From Acanthopleura granulata (taxonomy: Eukaryota > Mollusca > Polyplacophora > Chitonida > Chitonidae): 64,000 bases of DNA. A program made the translations under genes and the position numbers. The stretch lies in assembly GCA_016165875.1 (NCBI GenBank), contig JABBOT010000029.1, positions 1 through 64,000 on the forward strand. The letters run 5' to 3'. Shown piece after piece: positions 22,475 through 34,740 of this stretch. Under the pieces are notes generated by a model. That model was not told the DNA's origin. It saw only the letters and a program-made list of their open reading frames with translations, and searched no databases. Each line of letters opens with the position of its first letter. Positions within the stretch are counted from its first letter, which is position 1.

Positions 22475-22626
22475 CAAATGATGTGAAGAAAATCACGCTT
22501 GAGAAGACATAACCAGCAACCAGTCCCACTAGGAGAACAGGCAAGGCCAGGATTCCCAGGCTTTACCTTAGGCTAACCATGCCAGACCTCCTAATAAACC
22601 GACAGCACTTGCCACCAATACCTGGC
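22475..22626 (-). pseudogene. Candidate membrane-protein exon with a stop
   Basis: On the minus strand this 152-bp segment lies between an acceptor TTTGTTTCAG and a consensus donor GTAAGT. One frame reads CCRFIRRSGMVSLR, a TAA stop, then SLGILALPVLLVGLVAGYVF and SSVIFFTSF, a clear hydrophobic membrane segment. The stop suggests a decayed exon, a sequencing error, or a different true frame. It lies on the same strand as the candidate exons at 24,999, 28.1 kb and 30,134 and may belong with them. The protein is not recognised. Confidence 0.35.
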
Positions 22627-22984
22627 CTGAAACAAAGCACACATAACACCCTCAACACTGTATACATTTCATGTTTGACTGATAATTTATTTATTTATTA
22701 ATTTATTTGGGTTTTTATCAATGTTTAACACATTCAAGAATTTTTTACTTTTAATATATAATGGCAGTCAGTGCCCAGTGTGTTTACTAGCCACGTCAAA
22801 GGCAGACAAGAGGTCCACAATAGAGGTTAAGACTAAAGATAATGACCAGCACTGTTCTAATGACTATGAATTGTCACCATGGCCCCAGGAATAGTTAAGT
22901 GTGGGCAAATCCTTAAATTCCCTTCCCAGGCTGAGGTGCAAACCGCACCTGTCGTGCCAGTCTTTGATGTCTTTGCCCTACCAC

Positions 22985-23460
22985 TGGGTCATACCCCACA
23001 ACTGTCCACCAGGTATACACCCCACAAATGACCATCAGGTATACACCCTACAACTGCCGAACAGGTACACAAACCACAACTCTCCACCAGGTACACACCC
23101 CACAACTCTCCACCAGGTACACACCCCACAACTGTCCAACAGGAAAACACCGCACAACTCTCCAACAGGAAAACACCCCAAAACTGCCCACCAGGGGTAC
23201 ACCTCACAACTGTCCACTAGGTATACACCCTACAACTTTCCACCAGGTATACACCCTACAACTGTCCACCAGGTACACACTCCACAAGTGTTCACCAGGT
23301 ATGTATACACCCGACAATGAGTTATCAGGTATTTACTTTCCACCAGGTTACTACACATCAAGCACAATCATCAGCCCTTGGTTCTCAACCAGGTATACAC
23401 CCCTCAGTTCTCAACCACGTACACACCCCTCAGTTCTCAACCACGCATACATACCCAGCC
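22985..23460. repeat. 26-bp minisatellite
   Basis: A unit like CACCAGGTACACACCCCACA plus ACTCTC recurs about 18 times. Because 26 is not a multiple of 3, three frames stay open for long runs (PHNCPPG-like peptides). These are repeat artefacts and not genes. Confidence 0.9.
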
Positions 23461-24340
23461 TGTAACCGTCAAAAAATTAACTTATACATATTGCTATTGT
23501 CAATCAGATTTGTATCCACACACCACAATTTTAACCAGGCATGGGCCCTGTATGCTTTGTGATACATACTGTAATATTACATGTACTTGACTACACACAC
23601 TAGTGTACCCGCCTACAGTATTAATACACCTTGTATCCGTCAACAGCACATGTACCCAGTCTACATGTAATGTAAACTGTACACATATATATGTCAATGG
23701 CCTGCACACCCACAACTGTCAATGGAATATATGACCAAACGTCTACTGCACTACCCTGTAACTGCATTCTAAAATCTAAACAGGACAGTCAACTGCACGC
23801 GTACTTGTACACTGCATAATACAAAGTACATGTACACGCAACTGCATCTTCAACTGTCACCTATATGTACATGTACAGTGTATGAATTACACCACCTTAC
23901 CTCAATCTACACTGTACGATATACCATACTCGATGTAACAGTATTCCTCAGTACATGTTTCATTCACATCACAGCTAGCTGTCAGCTCTCTGTGTGCTCT
24001 GCAACTGCTTCATGTAGGCCTATGCATGCAGCCCACAATACCCAATAAAGTGCGCTTACAAGATACCAGTGAGAAATGTATATGCCATTAAATGAACAGT
24101 AAATATGTAACAACTTGACAATACAATTTTTGGTTATGTGTTTAATCCAAGAGTTTTATTTCACAGGAGTTTATGGTGAAGTAATATACTTTAAAGCCGA
24201 AAAATGTCTGAAATTCAGAAATACCCAAAATAAATTTTTTTGTCAGGTGTTACTTTAGAAGCTTTTTTCAGATTTCCGTTTGCAAGTACATATTTACTTG
24301 CTTCTTGTGAATTTATGGTGTATCCATAATTAAAAGTATT
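23460..24340. other. No gene seen; TACATGTA-rich sequence
   Basis: The segment is AT-rich with many TACATGTAC palindromes and scattered open frames that have no recognisable motif. I see nothing else. Confidence 0.5.
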
Positions 24341-25115
24341 CTTAAGAGGTGGTGGTCGGGTCAAAAGTGTTGAACTACCAGTAAAGCAGCTACTCTTTGG
24401 AAGTCAGCAATCTTTACCAGGCAGAAAGATAGGCTTTAAATTTGTTCAGCAGAACATGAATTTGAGCATGCAAATTACTTGAAATAGGACTGTTATTTGC
24501 AACAATAGCAACACTATAAATAGTCAAATAAATAAAAAGAGGAAGTGGGGGAAGCTTCCCAGACGTATTTATAATATTATAAGGGATGAATTATACACAA
24601 ACATGGACTAAATACACGGAAAATATATCAATGATGATGATTTTTAATCTTCCTTAAGCTTCATTTGTTTTTTCAAGTAACAAATTTCAGTGTAATTTTT
24701 GGGGTCTTTTGTGGGATAAATTATTTAAATGGTTATTGAGTCAAAAGGATAGGAAACTATATGGGATCAAAAAGCCTCACACTGGGCTTGGCCGACGCGT
24801 CGCCCTACACGAGGCTTACAGACTGCATACAGTTTCATATCCTTACACTCAATATCCATGTAACTAATAATACATGTTGCAAGAAAACTGTCATAAACAG
24901 AAAATTTATGATGGATATTTTTCTTGTGGACGATTATGAAACAGATAAGGTTTTTATACTATTACTGTTAGGGACTACACGTACGCTTCCATATATACCT
25001 TGTGCATTCAAAAACTGCATTCTCGCTAACAGTCTGTCTACAATCAATGGGGTCAGGGTTTTCTGGTGCACGCAGTCATCAAGCTCTTCCTGTATATCTT
25101 GATGCTCAGTGGGAT
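24341..25115. repeat. Local tandem duplication, copy 1
   Basis: Words including AAAGCAGC, ATAGGCTTT, CTTGGAAATGGACTGT-like, CAAATAAA and GATGAATTATACACAAA recur in order in 25,330-28,220. In that second copy a 2.16-kb transposon interrupts the match. The duplicated unit is roughly 0.8-1 kb and ends in an exon-like block. Confidence 0.6.
24999..25115 (-). other. Candidate exon, unidentified acidic segment
   Basis: The minus strand is open in one frame across 117 bp, between an acceptor-like GTTTGAG and a donor AAG|GTATAT. It encodes an acidic stretch (HQDIQEELDDCVHQKTL). A related stretch occurs at 28.1 kb. No family is recognised, and the acceptor is weak. Confidence 0.3.
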
Positions 25116-25892
25116 CTCAAACTAAAGCACAAAACAAAATTAACTGCATGTATTTAGAATGAACTTAAGTCACCCCTGACATCTAAGCCATTCTCTTTAC
25201 ATCACAACATGTACTAGACTATACAAGGCTTTTAAATTCCCTAGCTGTCCCACGTGGGAATTTTTAGCCTTACCTTATGTGTCATGTCCTTCGAAGGCAC
25301 GCACCTCAAATGCCTGCGGCCATGGTTCGTATACTTTAATGGTTAAGTAAAGCAGCCATATATAGGCTTTGGAAATCACCAACCTGAGTGGTTTTCACTT
25401 AGATATGTCAAATTTATGCACTGGAATATGAATTCAACAAGCAAACTACTTGGAAATGGACTGTCATTTACAACAACAGTACATGTAACACCAAAGAATC
25501 AAATAAAGAAGAGGTGTGTGTGTGGGGGGGGGGGGGGTTAGTTCTTCCCAAATGCATTTCACCCAGCCTTGTAACCCTTAAAAACTGTTCTGTTCTTGTC
25601 TTATTGTAAAGTTTGTGATAAAAATATTGCAGCTATACATGTATACACTTTTCCTGGCAGGTTTTGAAAAAAAAGGTTTTTTACTCCATGCATGCAGCCT
25701 ACAGAATATATAACATCTGAAGAAAGACATAATTTTGTGTGTACATGTAATTCAACTTTATCAGATTTGACTCAATCCTACCAGACTTGGTGAAGCTGAA
25801 CTAAGCTATGCACCTAAAAGCAACAAAGAATCTACAAGAACATATACATATAAGGTGATGAATTATACACAAAATTTAGAGAATTAGAAATA

Positions 25893-28055
25893 CTGTAAAT
25901 GCCTTTTTATTCGCGCGGTTCTAACTTTCGCGGTATTTACTTTTCCGCGAAAACAAAAACCAGGGAATACAAAACCCATACATTTCTTACATACACGTAT
26001 ATTATATTATGTACTAGTATTAGTCTGCACTACAGCATGTACAGCCTACTTGAGCGACACAAAATAAAAGACAAAGCAGGTATTTTAGTAAGATAATTTA
26101 TTTATTTTAATAGGTGTTGCAATCATACAATACAAAGTACTACAAATTTAATGGCACAATTAAGTTCACAAACGTTGAGAAATATTTACAACGTACTTGA
26201 ATGGATTCCTGCTTTAATAAATCCAGCTTGGATCAAATCCTGCCTCTTGCTGTTTATCTCATGGCACTTGATAATCCAGCGGGCATGAATAGGCTTCAAC
26301 ACAGCGGTCCGTGTATCGACATGACTATCTCCAAGCTGAGTCATGACTTCATTAGCATACCACGTTTGGAAGCAGTTTTTGAGTTCATCCTTGAAATCTT
26401 AGTTGACAGGGCGATCAAGCGGCTGGAGACGGTCGGTGCAGCATGCTGGTACAAACACACAATAAATATGGTTTCGTCTCAGTTTGGCTATTAAATCTTC
26501 CCCCTGGTGGACTCTGAACCCGTCAAATATTGCCAAACACTTCTGGGTAGGTCTCAGTTTTAGCGCCTTCCGATGTTTCTTACAGTATGGGATACTGACT
26601 TCGTCCACATACCTAAGCATGGACTGCTCCAGTGGGACTCCGTGTGAGTGATGTCCCAGTCAGTGGGGAACTTGATCTGGGGGTGACAGCGATCGGTCTT
26701 CCCTGGGTAAATGAGCTGGGGTGGCAAAGGTTGTCCGGCTTTGCTAGCTGCAAGTAAGGCTGTCATTTGCCTTTTATCACCGATCCCCGATACCTGGTTA
26801 TCTCCATGCTTCATCACTGACCAATGCCCCCGGGAATCATGCTAGGGCCAGTCTGGTCCCAGTTGATGACAAGTTCATCCGGGATATTGTTTTGGCCGAT
26901 GACGTCAGACACATGCTTCAGGAAAGCTTCCTTAATTTTACCGAAGTCTTCTGGCAATTTCTTCACATCTTTTGTCCCCTTTCTTTTGACATATCCCATT
27001 CGTTTAAGCAGGGATCGGGGATTTAAGCAAGGTCTCCGTAATAGTAACTGTGCCACCAAACTGTGGAAAATTTTTTTTTCTGCTGTTTTAGAAGGATGCC
27101 TTCAGCTGCCACCATAACAATTCGACGATTTATCTCTCCGCTACTCAAACAGACTTTTTTTACCCAGTCATTCACCATATCGTCAAGTTTCTGTCCAGTT
27201 AACCAGGTGATAACCCTGCCACTTTTATTTATTTTTTTTTTCATCTTTTTCAAGTATGAAGACTTCATACTTTGCATGGTGCTTTCATTAATATGGCGGC
27301 CTAGCTGAGAGGAGATTTTATGGGCAGCACGTACTATGCCGATTTCCACAGCAGTTCGGGCAATCTTCGCTCTCATGTCATCATCTTAGCTGTTGTAGTC
27401 CCCACGCTTTCGTTTTCTGGGATTTTCCAAATTCCAAATCTACAGCATCGTTGGCAGCCTGAATAATGTCTTCTTCTATGGACTGGCTGGTCTGTGGATT
27501 TGGTAGACCGGGAGTCTTGACAGGGTTTATCTGTGCTTATCCGTTTCCCCAAAGACATTTTCAAAGCAATCCTGACGGACTTTGTCGAGTAAGAGAAGAA
27601 TGATTTCAGTGTCAGCGGCAACTGGCATATTACCAGTAAATTTACTCAAATCTGTCACAGGTAACAAGTTTACAGGCTGGTTTTGGGCATGTGAATTAAA
27701 CAATGGTATTTATTTATTTTTGTCACATTTATCCTTAAGTTTAACTCCGGAAATTAACTTTCTGACCCCAGGGATCCTTAATCTTTAGGCTAACCACAAT
27801 ATTAAGTGTTCAAAAATTTAAAAACTTAAGACGATTATTTTTCTTTGTCTAAACCAAGACACTGAACTGTACAAAGCTGTCGTTATATCTCACATATACA
27901 AACAAGTTAAAATTAAATGTATGTTATGATTCCTGTGTTGAAGACTATTGTTTGTGAAATGTTTTTATCAAAATCCGCGACAGTTTATTCCCGCGAATAT
28001 GTCTTCTTGGCGAATCCGCGAAAGTTTATGCCCGCGAATATAAAGGCATTTACAG
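25893..28055 (-). mobile_element. pogo/Tigger-type DNA transposon, full length, inactive
   Basis: The element is flanked by TA on both sides. Its terminal inverted repeats begin CTGTAAATGCCTTT and continue with ATTCGCG words; the inner ends hold further TTCGCGG/CCGCGAA copies. Length is 2,163 bp. It encodes one transposase remnant on the minus strand, which fits a Tc1/mariner-superfamily pogo-like element moved by cut-and-paste at TA sites. It sits inside the second copy of a local duplication and is therefore younger than that duplication. Confidence 0.9.
26186..27621 (-). pseudogene. pogo-like DDE transposase, frameshifted
   Basis: The reading frame is split over five pieces in changing frames (27,621-27,373; 27,376-27,023; 27,059-26,814; 26,817-26,560; 26,620 onward), plus a TAA after LQPLDRPVN, beyond which the same frame stays open to 26,186. 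The N-terminal part has a helix-turn-helix-like stretch (AAHKISSQLGRHINESTMQ). The DDE core shows NWDQTG for the first catalytic Asp, then GDKRQMTALL, PPQLIYPGKTDRCHP, AIFDGFRVHQGE with the second Asp, and VPACCTDRLQPLDRPVN with the third acidic site. These motifs are typical of the pogo/Tigger/jerky group. At least four frameshifts and one stop mean no active enzyme. Confidence 0.9.
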
Positions 28056-28057
28056 TA

Positions 28058-28220
28058 TACTGAAATTCTCAGCAATGTTGACTAGCTGTATTCTGAAGAC
28101 TAACATTCTCTCACTTTGATCTGGGCAACTGTCTCTCTCACTGACTGTCTCCTGTACACACTCAGCTGGTCCAGGGTTTTCTGGGACACTCAGGTCATCA
28201 TGCTCTTGCTCTGTGCCATC
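28058..28220 (-). other. Candidate exon-like segment interrupted by the transposon
   Basis: On the minus strand an open frame reads GTEQEHDDLSVPENPGPAE and continues through SERDSCPDQSERM to the transposon junction. It resembles the acidic block at 24,999 (EHQDIQEELDD; shared bases CCAGAAAACCCTG). Clear splice sites were not found, so it may be the disabled twin exon of the duplication. Confidence 0.3.
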
Positions 28221-28229
28221 CAATAAATA

Positions 28230-30130
28230 AGTGCAAATTAATATTACTCACAAGCACTTAAGACAAACTAAGTACCAGTCATGCCAGCACCACACAACAT
28301 TTAAGTGGGCACATAAACTGGGGTTTTATTTCTTTACTTGACTTACATATTCTCAGCACATATGTCTCATTTCTTGAGGGATTCATGAAACATAAATATT
28401 TGTCTGCACTCAGTATATAGTGTAAGACTCTATTCAACATGTTGTTCAGCATAATTGCTGGGTCATCTCTCAGTATGTGAGTTAGCATCATTTTTCACTT
28501 ACACTTCCGTTTTAAATGCATTACTAATCCATGCTAAAAATGTTAAAAGCACAGTGGCTTGGAACCATTTATTTGTAGACAACGTGAATGTATATGTATA
28601 TAAGAGAAATGCAAGTGGATCAATCTCAATGGCCTTTGCCAACACAGCATTCAAATAAACTTGAAGAAAGTCATTTGTACCACAATCAGCCAGGGCAATA
28701 CCTTAATTAGCTTTCTCTCAAGAGGTGTATCAATACTGAGCAGGCAGTCAGTTTGTCTCATGGTGTTTTGAACTGTCCAAAATAATCACCTTTTCATTAC
28801 TTCCCACTGAAATTTCATAAAACCACTTCTCCATCTCAATCTCACGAAATGCACGTTAGAAACCATTCAACAATGAATGTGCCACTTGGATGAAATTTTA
28901 CCATGGATATAATTCTGTGCATGTGGTACTCTACATGAAAATGACAATAAACCCCTGTAGTTAAAAGATATCTTTAGGAGGATAATGTTAAAAGATACTG
29001 GTAGGATGTCCAAAATTTGACACAACCAACAGAACAATCAATATATAGAGCTGTTCACATGCTGTTAATGACAGTTTTCTACTTATATTTTCCATTCACG
29101 TTTTATTACCTTAAACAGTGAATGTGCACAAATACCATGTAATGATTTTTATGTTTCATGAATCCTTCAAATTGCTTGCACAAGGATGTAGACAGAGACA
29201 TAATCTCGAGAAAACTTGAAAACTATAAAATCATAAACACAAGCAAATAATATCTTTTCCCACTGAACATTTGCCCTGTAAGAAAATTAGGTACATTGGC
29301 AGGGATGGATACATGGCCTGGTGGTATCTGTAAGACGGACTCTTCCACAAAATCAAATGGGGAAAATTTGAAAAAATCAAAAGTTTTATTATTAAACTGG
29401 TACTTTAACACACATCTGAGCAATCTACAAAAGTTGAATTACAGATTAACTAATGGCTTCATGAACAAGAGGCTAGCGTGTTTACAGAGAGAGCATGTGA
29501 ACGGATCTGACAGATTGCTTGTACATATGCGCTGTGCCATTGTGTTTGTTTTCTTAAAGGTAGTGGGAAAAAATGAGTATGGAGTTGCTAACATGTTCCT
29601 ACCACCAATACTGTCACATAGGCCCCTTGTTGTGGCCAACAATGCATTCTGAAAGTCTAGTAGTGGGTAAGAGTTTTAGCTGCCCACTACCTATAGGGCT
29701 GTTTATTATTTTTTTTTAACATGGAACACTTCTGTATACAACTATAAGTTGTCATCAATATTGAAATTCACAGATTACAGCAGACTTTGCAGGCTGAAAT
29801 GCACTCTAGCAAAACTGATCTGATTCAACATAGCACAGACCTTAACGAAATCACGTCAGAGCAACAAACTAATGATTGCATAATGCCATTTGATTGACAG
29901 CTTTCATTGACAACATTCCTCAAAGTTACAATGTTGTATTTATTTGGCGGACTGAGAAGTTTTTCAAAGCCTGGAAGAGCTAGCATAGCACAAGAGCCAT
30001 AACATTAACACCAGTAAGCTGACACAGCTTTGAGTACAGCGGTTTTGCAGTAGGCAATACTGTTGGGATATCATAGCCCGATGATGTCAGGCCTGCCCAG
30101 CAGGATGAAAACTTGGGGTCAGATCTGACT
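28230..30130. other. No gene seen
   Basis: The sequence is AT-rich. A 118-codon plus-strand frame at 29,296-29,652 has no recognisable motif or flanking splice pattern, and is left as chance. Confidence 0.5.
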
Positions 30131-30133
30131 TAC

Positions 30134-30220
30134 CCGACCCAGCTCTTTCACTTTGTTTTCTGCGCACTGTGTCTCCAGATAAGGATCATCGTGTACAAAC
30201 AGGGTGTCATCATCATCCTT
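30134..30220 (-). CDS. Candidate coding exon, unidentified gene
   Basis: The minus strand shows an 87-bp exon-like segment with acceptor GTCACTTTTAG and consensus donor GTAAGTC. It is open in phase 0 at both ends (29 codons) and encodes an acidic peptide, KDDDDTLFVHDDPYLETQ then CAENKVKELGR. Both good splice sites and an in-phase length support it. The gene is not recognised. It could be an upstream exon of the minus-strand segments at 28.1, 25.0 and 22.5 kb. Confidence 0.45.
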
Positions 30221-30599
30221 CTAAAAGTGACTGGTATTGCTTTTAGTTTTGATATCAACCTTAATTGTTTTCACGTCATGTTATAAATCTGTAATAAAGT
30301 TAAAAAATGGATATCAGTAATGTTCTCTTAACATTGCAGGTTTAACAAGTACAAGAAGCACTGTCAGACATTTTGCCTTGGACACTTGAGACTTTCTGGA
30401 AAACAAAGCTTATAATGTATGGCTGGGTAAATCTTGCATGTACCTTTGATCTGTGAATAGATTTAAAAGGCTTCAATGATAATGTATGTGAAGGGCTAAA
30501 ACAAAGGATCTTTGACAAGTTTCCCACATGTATGTGACGTAAACATATACACTCAACATGGTTGAAGAAAAGTTGTCTTCGTCGACTGCATTTATCATT

Positions 30600-31640
30600 T
30601 CAGCGGCGCGACATTTATTATTTCGGAGGCGCGATATTTATCATAAATAATACCAACTATAACAATAACAACTATAACAATAACAACACAAGGACAACAA
30701 TTAACGATAACAATAACAAAAACAACAAAAATATCACGTCCCTCGGAGGCATCTCGTCATCTAGGGGTATTTCGTCGTCTGGGGGCATCTCGTCTGAAAA
30801 TAGGCTTAGAAAAAGAAAGAATTATCTCCCCCCCAGCAATCATATTAACATTCACTAGACAAAATTATTAAATCAAGAAGTATAGCGCATCAATTTTACG
30901 TTTACTTTTAGAAATCAATCAAAGACGGAAATCAAGAATTAAAAAAAATGAATAAATATCAAATCACCAATTAACTATTACAGTAAAGAAATAATTACCA
31001 TACCATATAAAACTGTTTTCATACGTAACTGTCAATGAACAAATAATAATATTACTACTAAATATTCCTCGTCTGGGGTCATCTTTTCAACTGGGGTCAT
31101 CTTGTTATCTGGGATCATCTTGTTATCTGCGAAGCCTTTCGTGGTCGTCTATTGGGATCGTCTGGGGGCGTCTCGTCGTCTGGGGGGATCTCATCGTCTG
31201 GGGACATCTCGTCGTCTGGGGCATCTTGCCTGAAAGTAGACTTAGAAAAGGAAATAATTATCCCCTCCCCTCCCTCATATAAACATTCACCAAATATAAT
31301 TAATAAAACTAAAAGACATAATGCATTAATTTTAGGCTTAATTTCATTACATTATCAAAATGGACATCAAGAATTTCAAATCTACCGAACAAACAAAATA
31401 AGTATCAAAGTAACTATATAATACTCAAACTAAATAAATATTAAAATACCAAGTAGTGATTACAGTAACGAAATAAATACCAAACTATATAAAAAGTATC
31501 AATTTAAATATCATAATAATAATTATTCGTTGTCACCTTGTCCTCTGGGGAGCATCTCGTGTGGGAAGCATCTTGTCGTCTGGGCATCTCATCGTGTGGG
31601 GAGAATCTCGTAAAAAAAAACACGTCTACATAAACGCGAC
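30600..31640. repeat. Simple repeats and a three-copy ~430-bp repeat
   Basis: An (AAC)n/(AATAAC)n patch lies at 30,640-30,725. Blocks of CATCTCGTCGTCTGGGGG-like units then occur at about 30,740, 31,070-31,220 and 31,530-31,610. The first two are followed by the same AT-rich sequence (GGCTTAGAAAAAGAAAG / GACTTAGAAAAGGAAAT, then TTATC...ATATTAACATTCAC), so a unit of about 430 bp is repeated. The serine/glycine-rich open frames here come from the repeat. Confidence 0.75.
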
Positions 31641-32100
31641 TAAAGAAACGCGGCGAAAAAAACACGACAAAAAAACGCGATTAAAACGCGACTAGACATA
31701 ACTAAGTGGACATAAATACGTGGCTGCAACTAAGTGAACACAACTAAGTATAAGAATAACAACAAACAAACTAAACTAGAATAAATGGACACAACTATGG
31801 AAAACAATATTACATAAACGCGACGAAAAAATCCCGACGAAAAAAACGCGTACAAAAAAGACGCGATTAAAGAAAAACAATAAAGAAACGCGACTACATA
31901 AACGCGATTAAAAGAGCGAGATTGAAACGGGACTGGACATAACTAAGTGGACATAAATACGTGGATGCAACTAAGTGAACGCAACTAAGTACAAGAATTA
32001 ACAACAAACAAACTAAGCTTAACTAAATGGGCACAACAAAGTATAACACAATTATATAAACGCGACGAAAAAAACGCGAGGAAAAAAAAAACCGCGAGTG
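31610..32100. repeat. AACGCGA-rich repeat, ~245-bp unit twice
   Basis: Motifs AAACGCGACGAAAAAA and ACGCGATTAAA alternate with AACTAAGTGGACATAAATACGTGG. The block starting near 31,690 recurs near 31,930. It is unusually rich in CpG for an A-rich sequence. Confidence 0.8.
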
Positions 32101-32437
32101 CTCTATCTCCCTATGCTTCTACTCTATTTTGTGCTATTTGTGCCTATTCCAAGGCCCATTTATATAGAAAGCCCCATCCCCCCGCCACCCCCAAGATTTG
32201 TTCCTCAACAAGTCTGAATGTGACAGGCACGCGGGAATTGTGTTTTGTAATTGGTCCGTGAAAGTGAGTTTTCTTTAACATGCCTTTGTTCATTGGAGGC
32301 CTTGTTAGATACATTTGCATAGCCTATTAAACGAAGGCGCGTATTTTGCTGTGAAAACAAAGGCCGGACTTTTGAGCCTTGTACATGTAGCTTGAATGTC
32401 TAAGAACGCAAAAATGCCCTATTGTGTACATGTATCC

Positions 32438-32490
32438 AGAATGGAGGGGGGGGAGGGTGCGGGCGGTCGGGGCGGGGCCTATATAGCGTA
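32438..32490. promoter_or_regulatory. G-rich patch with GC box and TATA-like motif
   Basis: GGAGGGGGGGGAGGG, GGGCGG and GGGGCGGGGCC are followed at once by TATATAG. The runs of G could form a G-quadruplex. A plus-strand core promoter is possible by motif, but no exon follows on that strand. On the minus strand it would lie about 2.2 kb upstream of the candidate exon at 30,134. Confidence 0.3.
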
Positions 32491-32499
32491 AATTTCTGC

Positions 32500-34530
32500 G
32501 CTTCTACATGTAGGTGACTTACAGAATGTAACCAGCTACAAATGGAAATAGATGTTATATTCATTTTGTATAAGACCTGCACTGCGTTAGATTTGTCAAC
32601 AACGAGTTAGCTTGTTGCAACGTATATGGCGTATGTTGTAAGATATACACACCTAAAAAATCAACATTTTACCAATTTCTGCATGATTACATATCCCCAC
32701 CCCCTTTCACGTTGTCCCTAAAACACCAATTATGATTTGGGGCTAAAAACTCTGGAGCCTTTGAATCTGTTCCGCAATGCACAGCGTCAGTGCAAAGCAC
32801 AAATCCTTTCGAACTATTAATGTACATGTATTAGTATGTCTCAAAAACATAGTGAATTGGCCTTTTTGAAGCGCTGCAAGTCAAGTATTCATCAACATAT
32901 AATTTATTAATACATATGTACTTCTTTTGGCTTATGGATTTCCAACTTTACAACGGTAACAATTTCCTATGATGTCACCTTCAAGAATGAGAAACACCCA
33001 TCCATTATCATTTTTGATTGCACTTTACTGACAGGAATACTACATATCCGTATATATGTACTGGGTTAAATTCATAATGGTATTTTAAGGCGATTTTACT
33101 CTGCACATAGAGGGACGTGGTGGAAAGTGGGGTGACTCAAGCAGAGGAAATGAAAATTTGAGTCATATAATGAAATTTGTGTAAGGACAATAGTTCAGCA
33201 TATTAACCAAGGAGGCCCATGGGCGTTTTCTTGCATGCCTCAGTCAATACATTAAGCTATGTATAGAAGTGCACTGGAGTTCTGGTCAGTGGAATTTAAT
33301 AGCCAATCAGCTGTAGGCCGACATGTACTTAGGGTTGCCGTATGCGAATTACTGACATGGTGCTGGTACAAGTCGCACCTACAGTCTTGATATAACTTTC
33401 CGCTGATTATTACATTTTCACAAACTCCAATCAACTATGATACCATATACTTATGTTCTAACTGCTACAATACATACGGACATCTAGTGTATTTGATTCA
33501 TTTATTTGACTGTTTTATGCCTCACTCAAGAATATCATTTTCAGCTATAGGCCTATACGACTGGGGCAAGGCGATTCTCATCTGTTTCCCGTCACTTTAC
33601 CCGTCCCAAGGGAAATGATTTTTTTCATTGTTATTATCAGAAACTGTCACCAAAGAGGACATTGTGACAAAAGCTAAGTGACTACTATCAGTTTTCCAAA
33701 ATATTATGACGGGGGGAAAAAGGGATCAAATTTCATGGGTCTAATGGTGAGAGGAAACCTTAGAGAAAACCCACTTGGTAATGTAGAATTGTACAGTACT
33801 GTTACACGGCAACTCCAACCAACGACGCAAGGCGATGCATGATTTAGTATAAATTTCGCTTTTATTTAAACCATTTTCAAGACTATTGTAGAACTGATTG
33901 CTTTTGTTGTGTATCCCCATACTGTAGTATTTTTTTTTACTAAATATGATGTGATCATTTTATGGTTGGAGGCAACTTACTGACGAATTTGCCAAATATT
34001 ACAAAGAGAAACACTAAGAAACTAAGAAAGACCCGTGGAAGAAGGGATGTCAGTCTTATAGGCATGGTAGCAGATGGTCAAGCAGTGTAGCCGTCAACGA
34101 CTCATTAGGCGACATGTACAGTGAGGGTCCACTGGGCGAAATCAGCCTACATACTGATGATTGATATAACTCAGAGTTGATAGCAGTTTAATTCATACGA
34201 TTTTCCCTCAACTCGCCATTGTGGGATAACAAACTTAGAGTCCCTCGGTATCAGGTTTAACTTGTACCGAGTGAGAAGGTAAGTTACAAGGAGACAGGAA
34301 CCATAGGCCTAGGCCAATCGAATCCATGCAAACTGGCTGGTTCATTTTATTGTCACATCCTTTGGTACATTGCATCCATGTTGTGAATGCAAACGGAAGA
34401 AAGAATTTTTTATATTATTCTTACCATCATATACCGTACTTGTCACAAAGTGACCATTATTCTCTCTTGCCGAAAAAATCATGAAATTTTGTAACAGGGT
34501 TAAATATAAGCACTATGTACTCACGATCTG
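32500..34530. other. No gene seen
   Basis: The sequence is AT-rich and unique-looking. A short SINE family A piece (CTCACTCAAGAATATCATTTTC) lies near 33,518. Nothing else is supported. Confidence 0.5.
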
Positions 34531-34534
34531 TTGG

Positions 34535-34740
34535 GAATTTCCCTTTAGTCTAGCGTTAGAAGGGTGGACTCGGAATGCAAAGATCGCTGATTCAAACCCC
34601 CAGTTGGTTAGCCCGGACAATTTGCAGTCATTACCCAACTGCCTCGGTACTACGGTTTTCTTCCGACACCAGGGACAACCACAGTAACTTGTTGTGACGA
34701 TGTAGCATATTAATAGTTAGGTAAACACAGACAGATACGG
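34535..34740 (+). repeat. tRNA-derived SINE, separate type
   Basis: CTAGCGTTAGAAGGGTGGACTC sits in the A-box position and GCTGATTCAAACCCCC matches a Pol III B box (GGTTCAAATCC-like). It continues with GGTTTTCTTCCGACACCAGG and an A-rich end past 34,740. The body differs from families A and B. Confidence 0.5.

Noticed and set aside
22901..23562. Proline/threonine-rich proteins in several overlapping frames
   Set aside because: They are translations of a 26-bp minisatellite and are open in three frames at once.
29296..29652. 118-codon plus-strand frame
   Set aside because: No motif, no splice sites, and partly open on the other strand; composition is like the surrounding non-coding DNA.
30562..31421. 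Asn-rich and Ser/Gly-rich open frames
   Set aside because: They come from AAC repeats and CTCGTCGTCTGGGG repeats; no start context or splice sites were seen.
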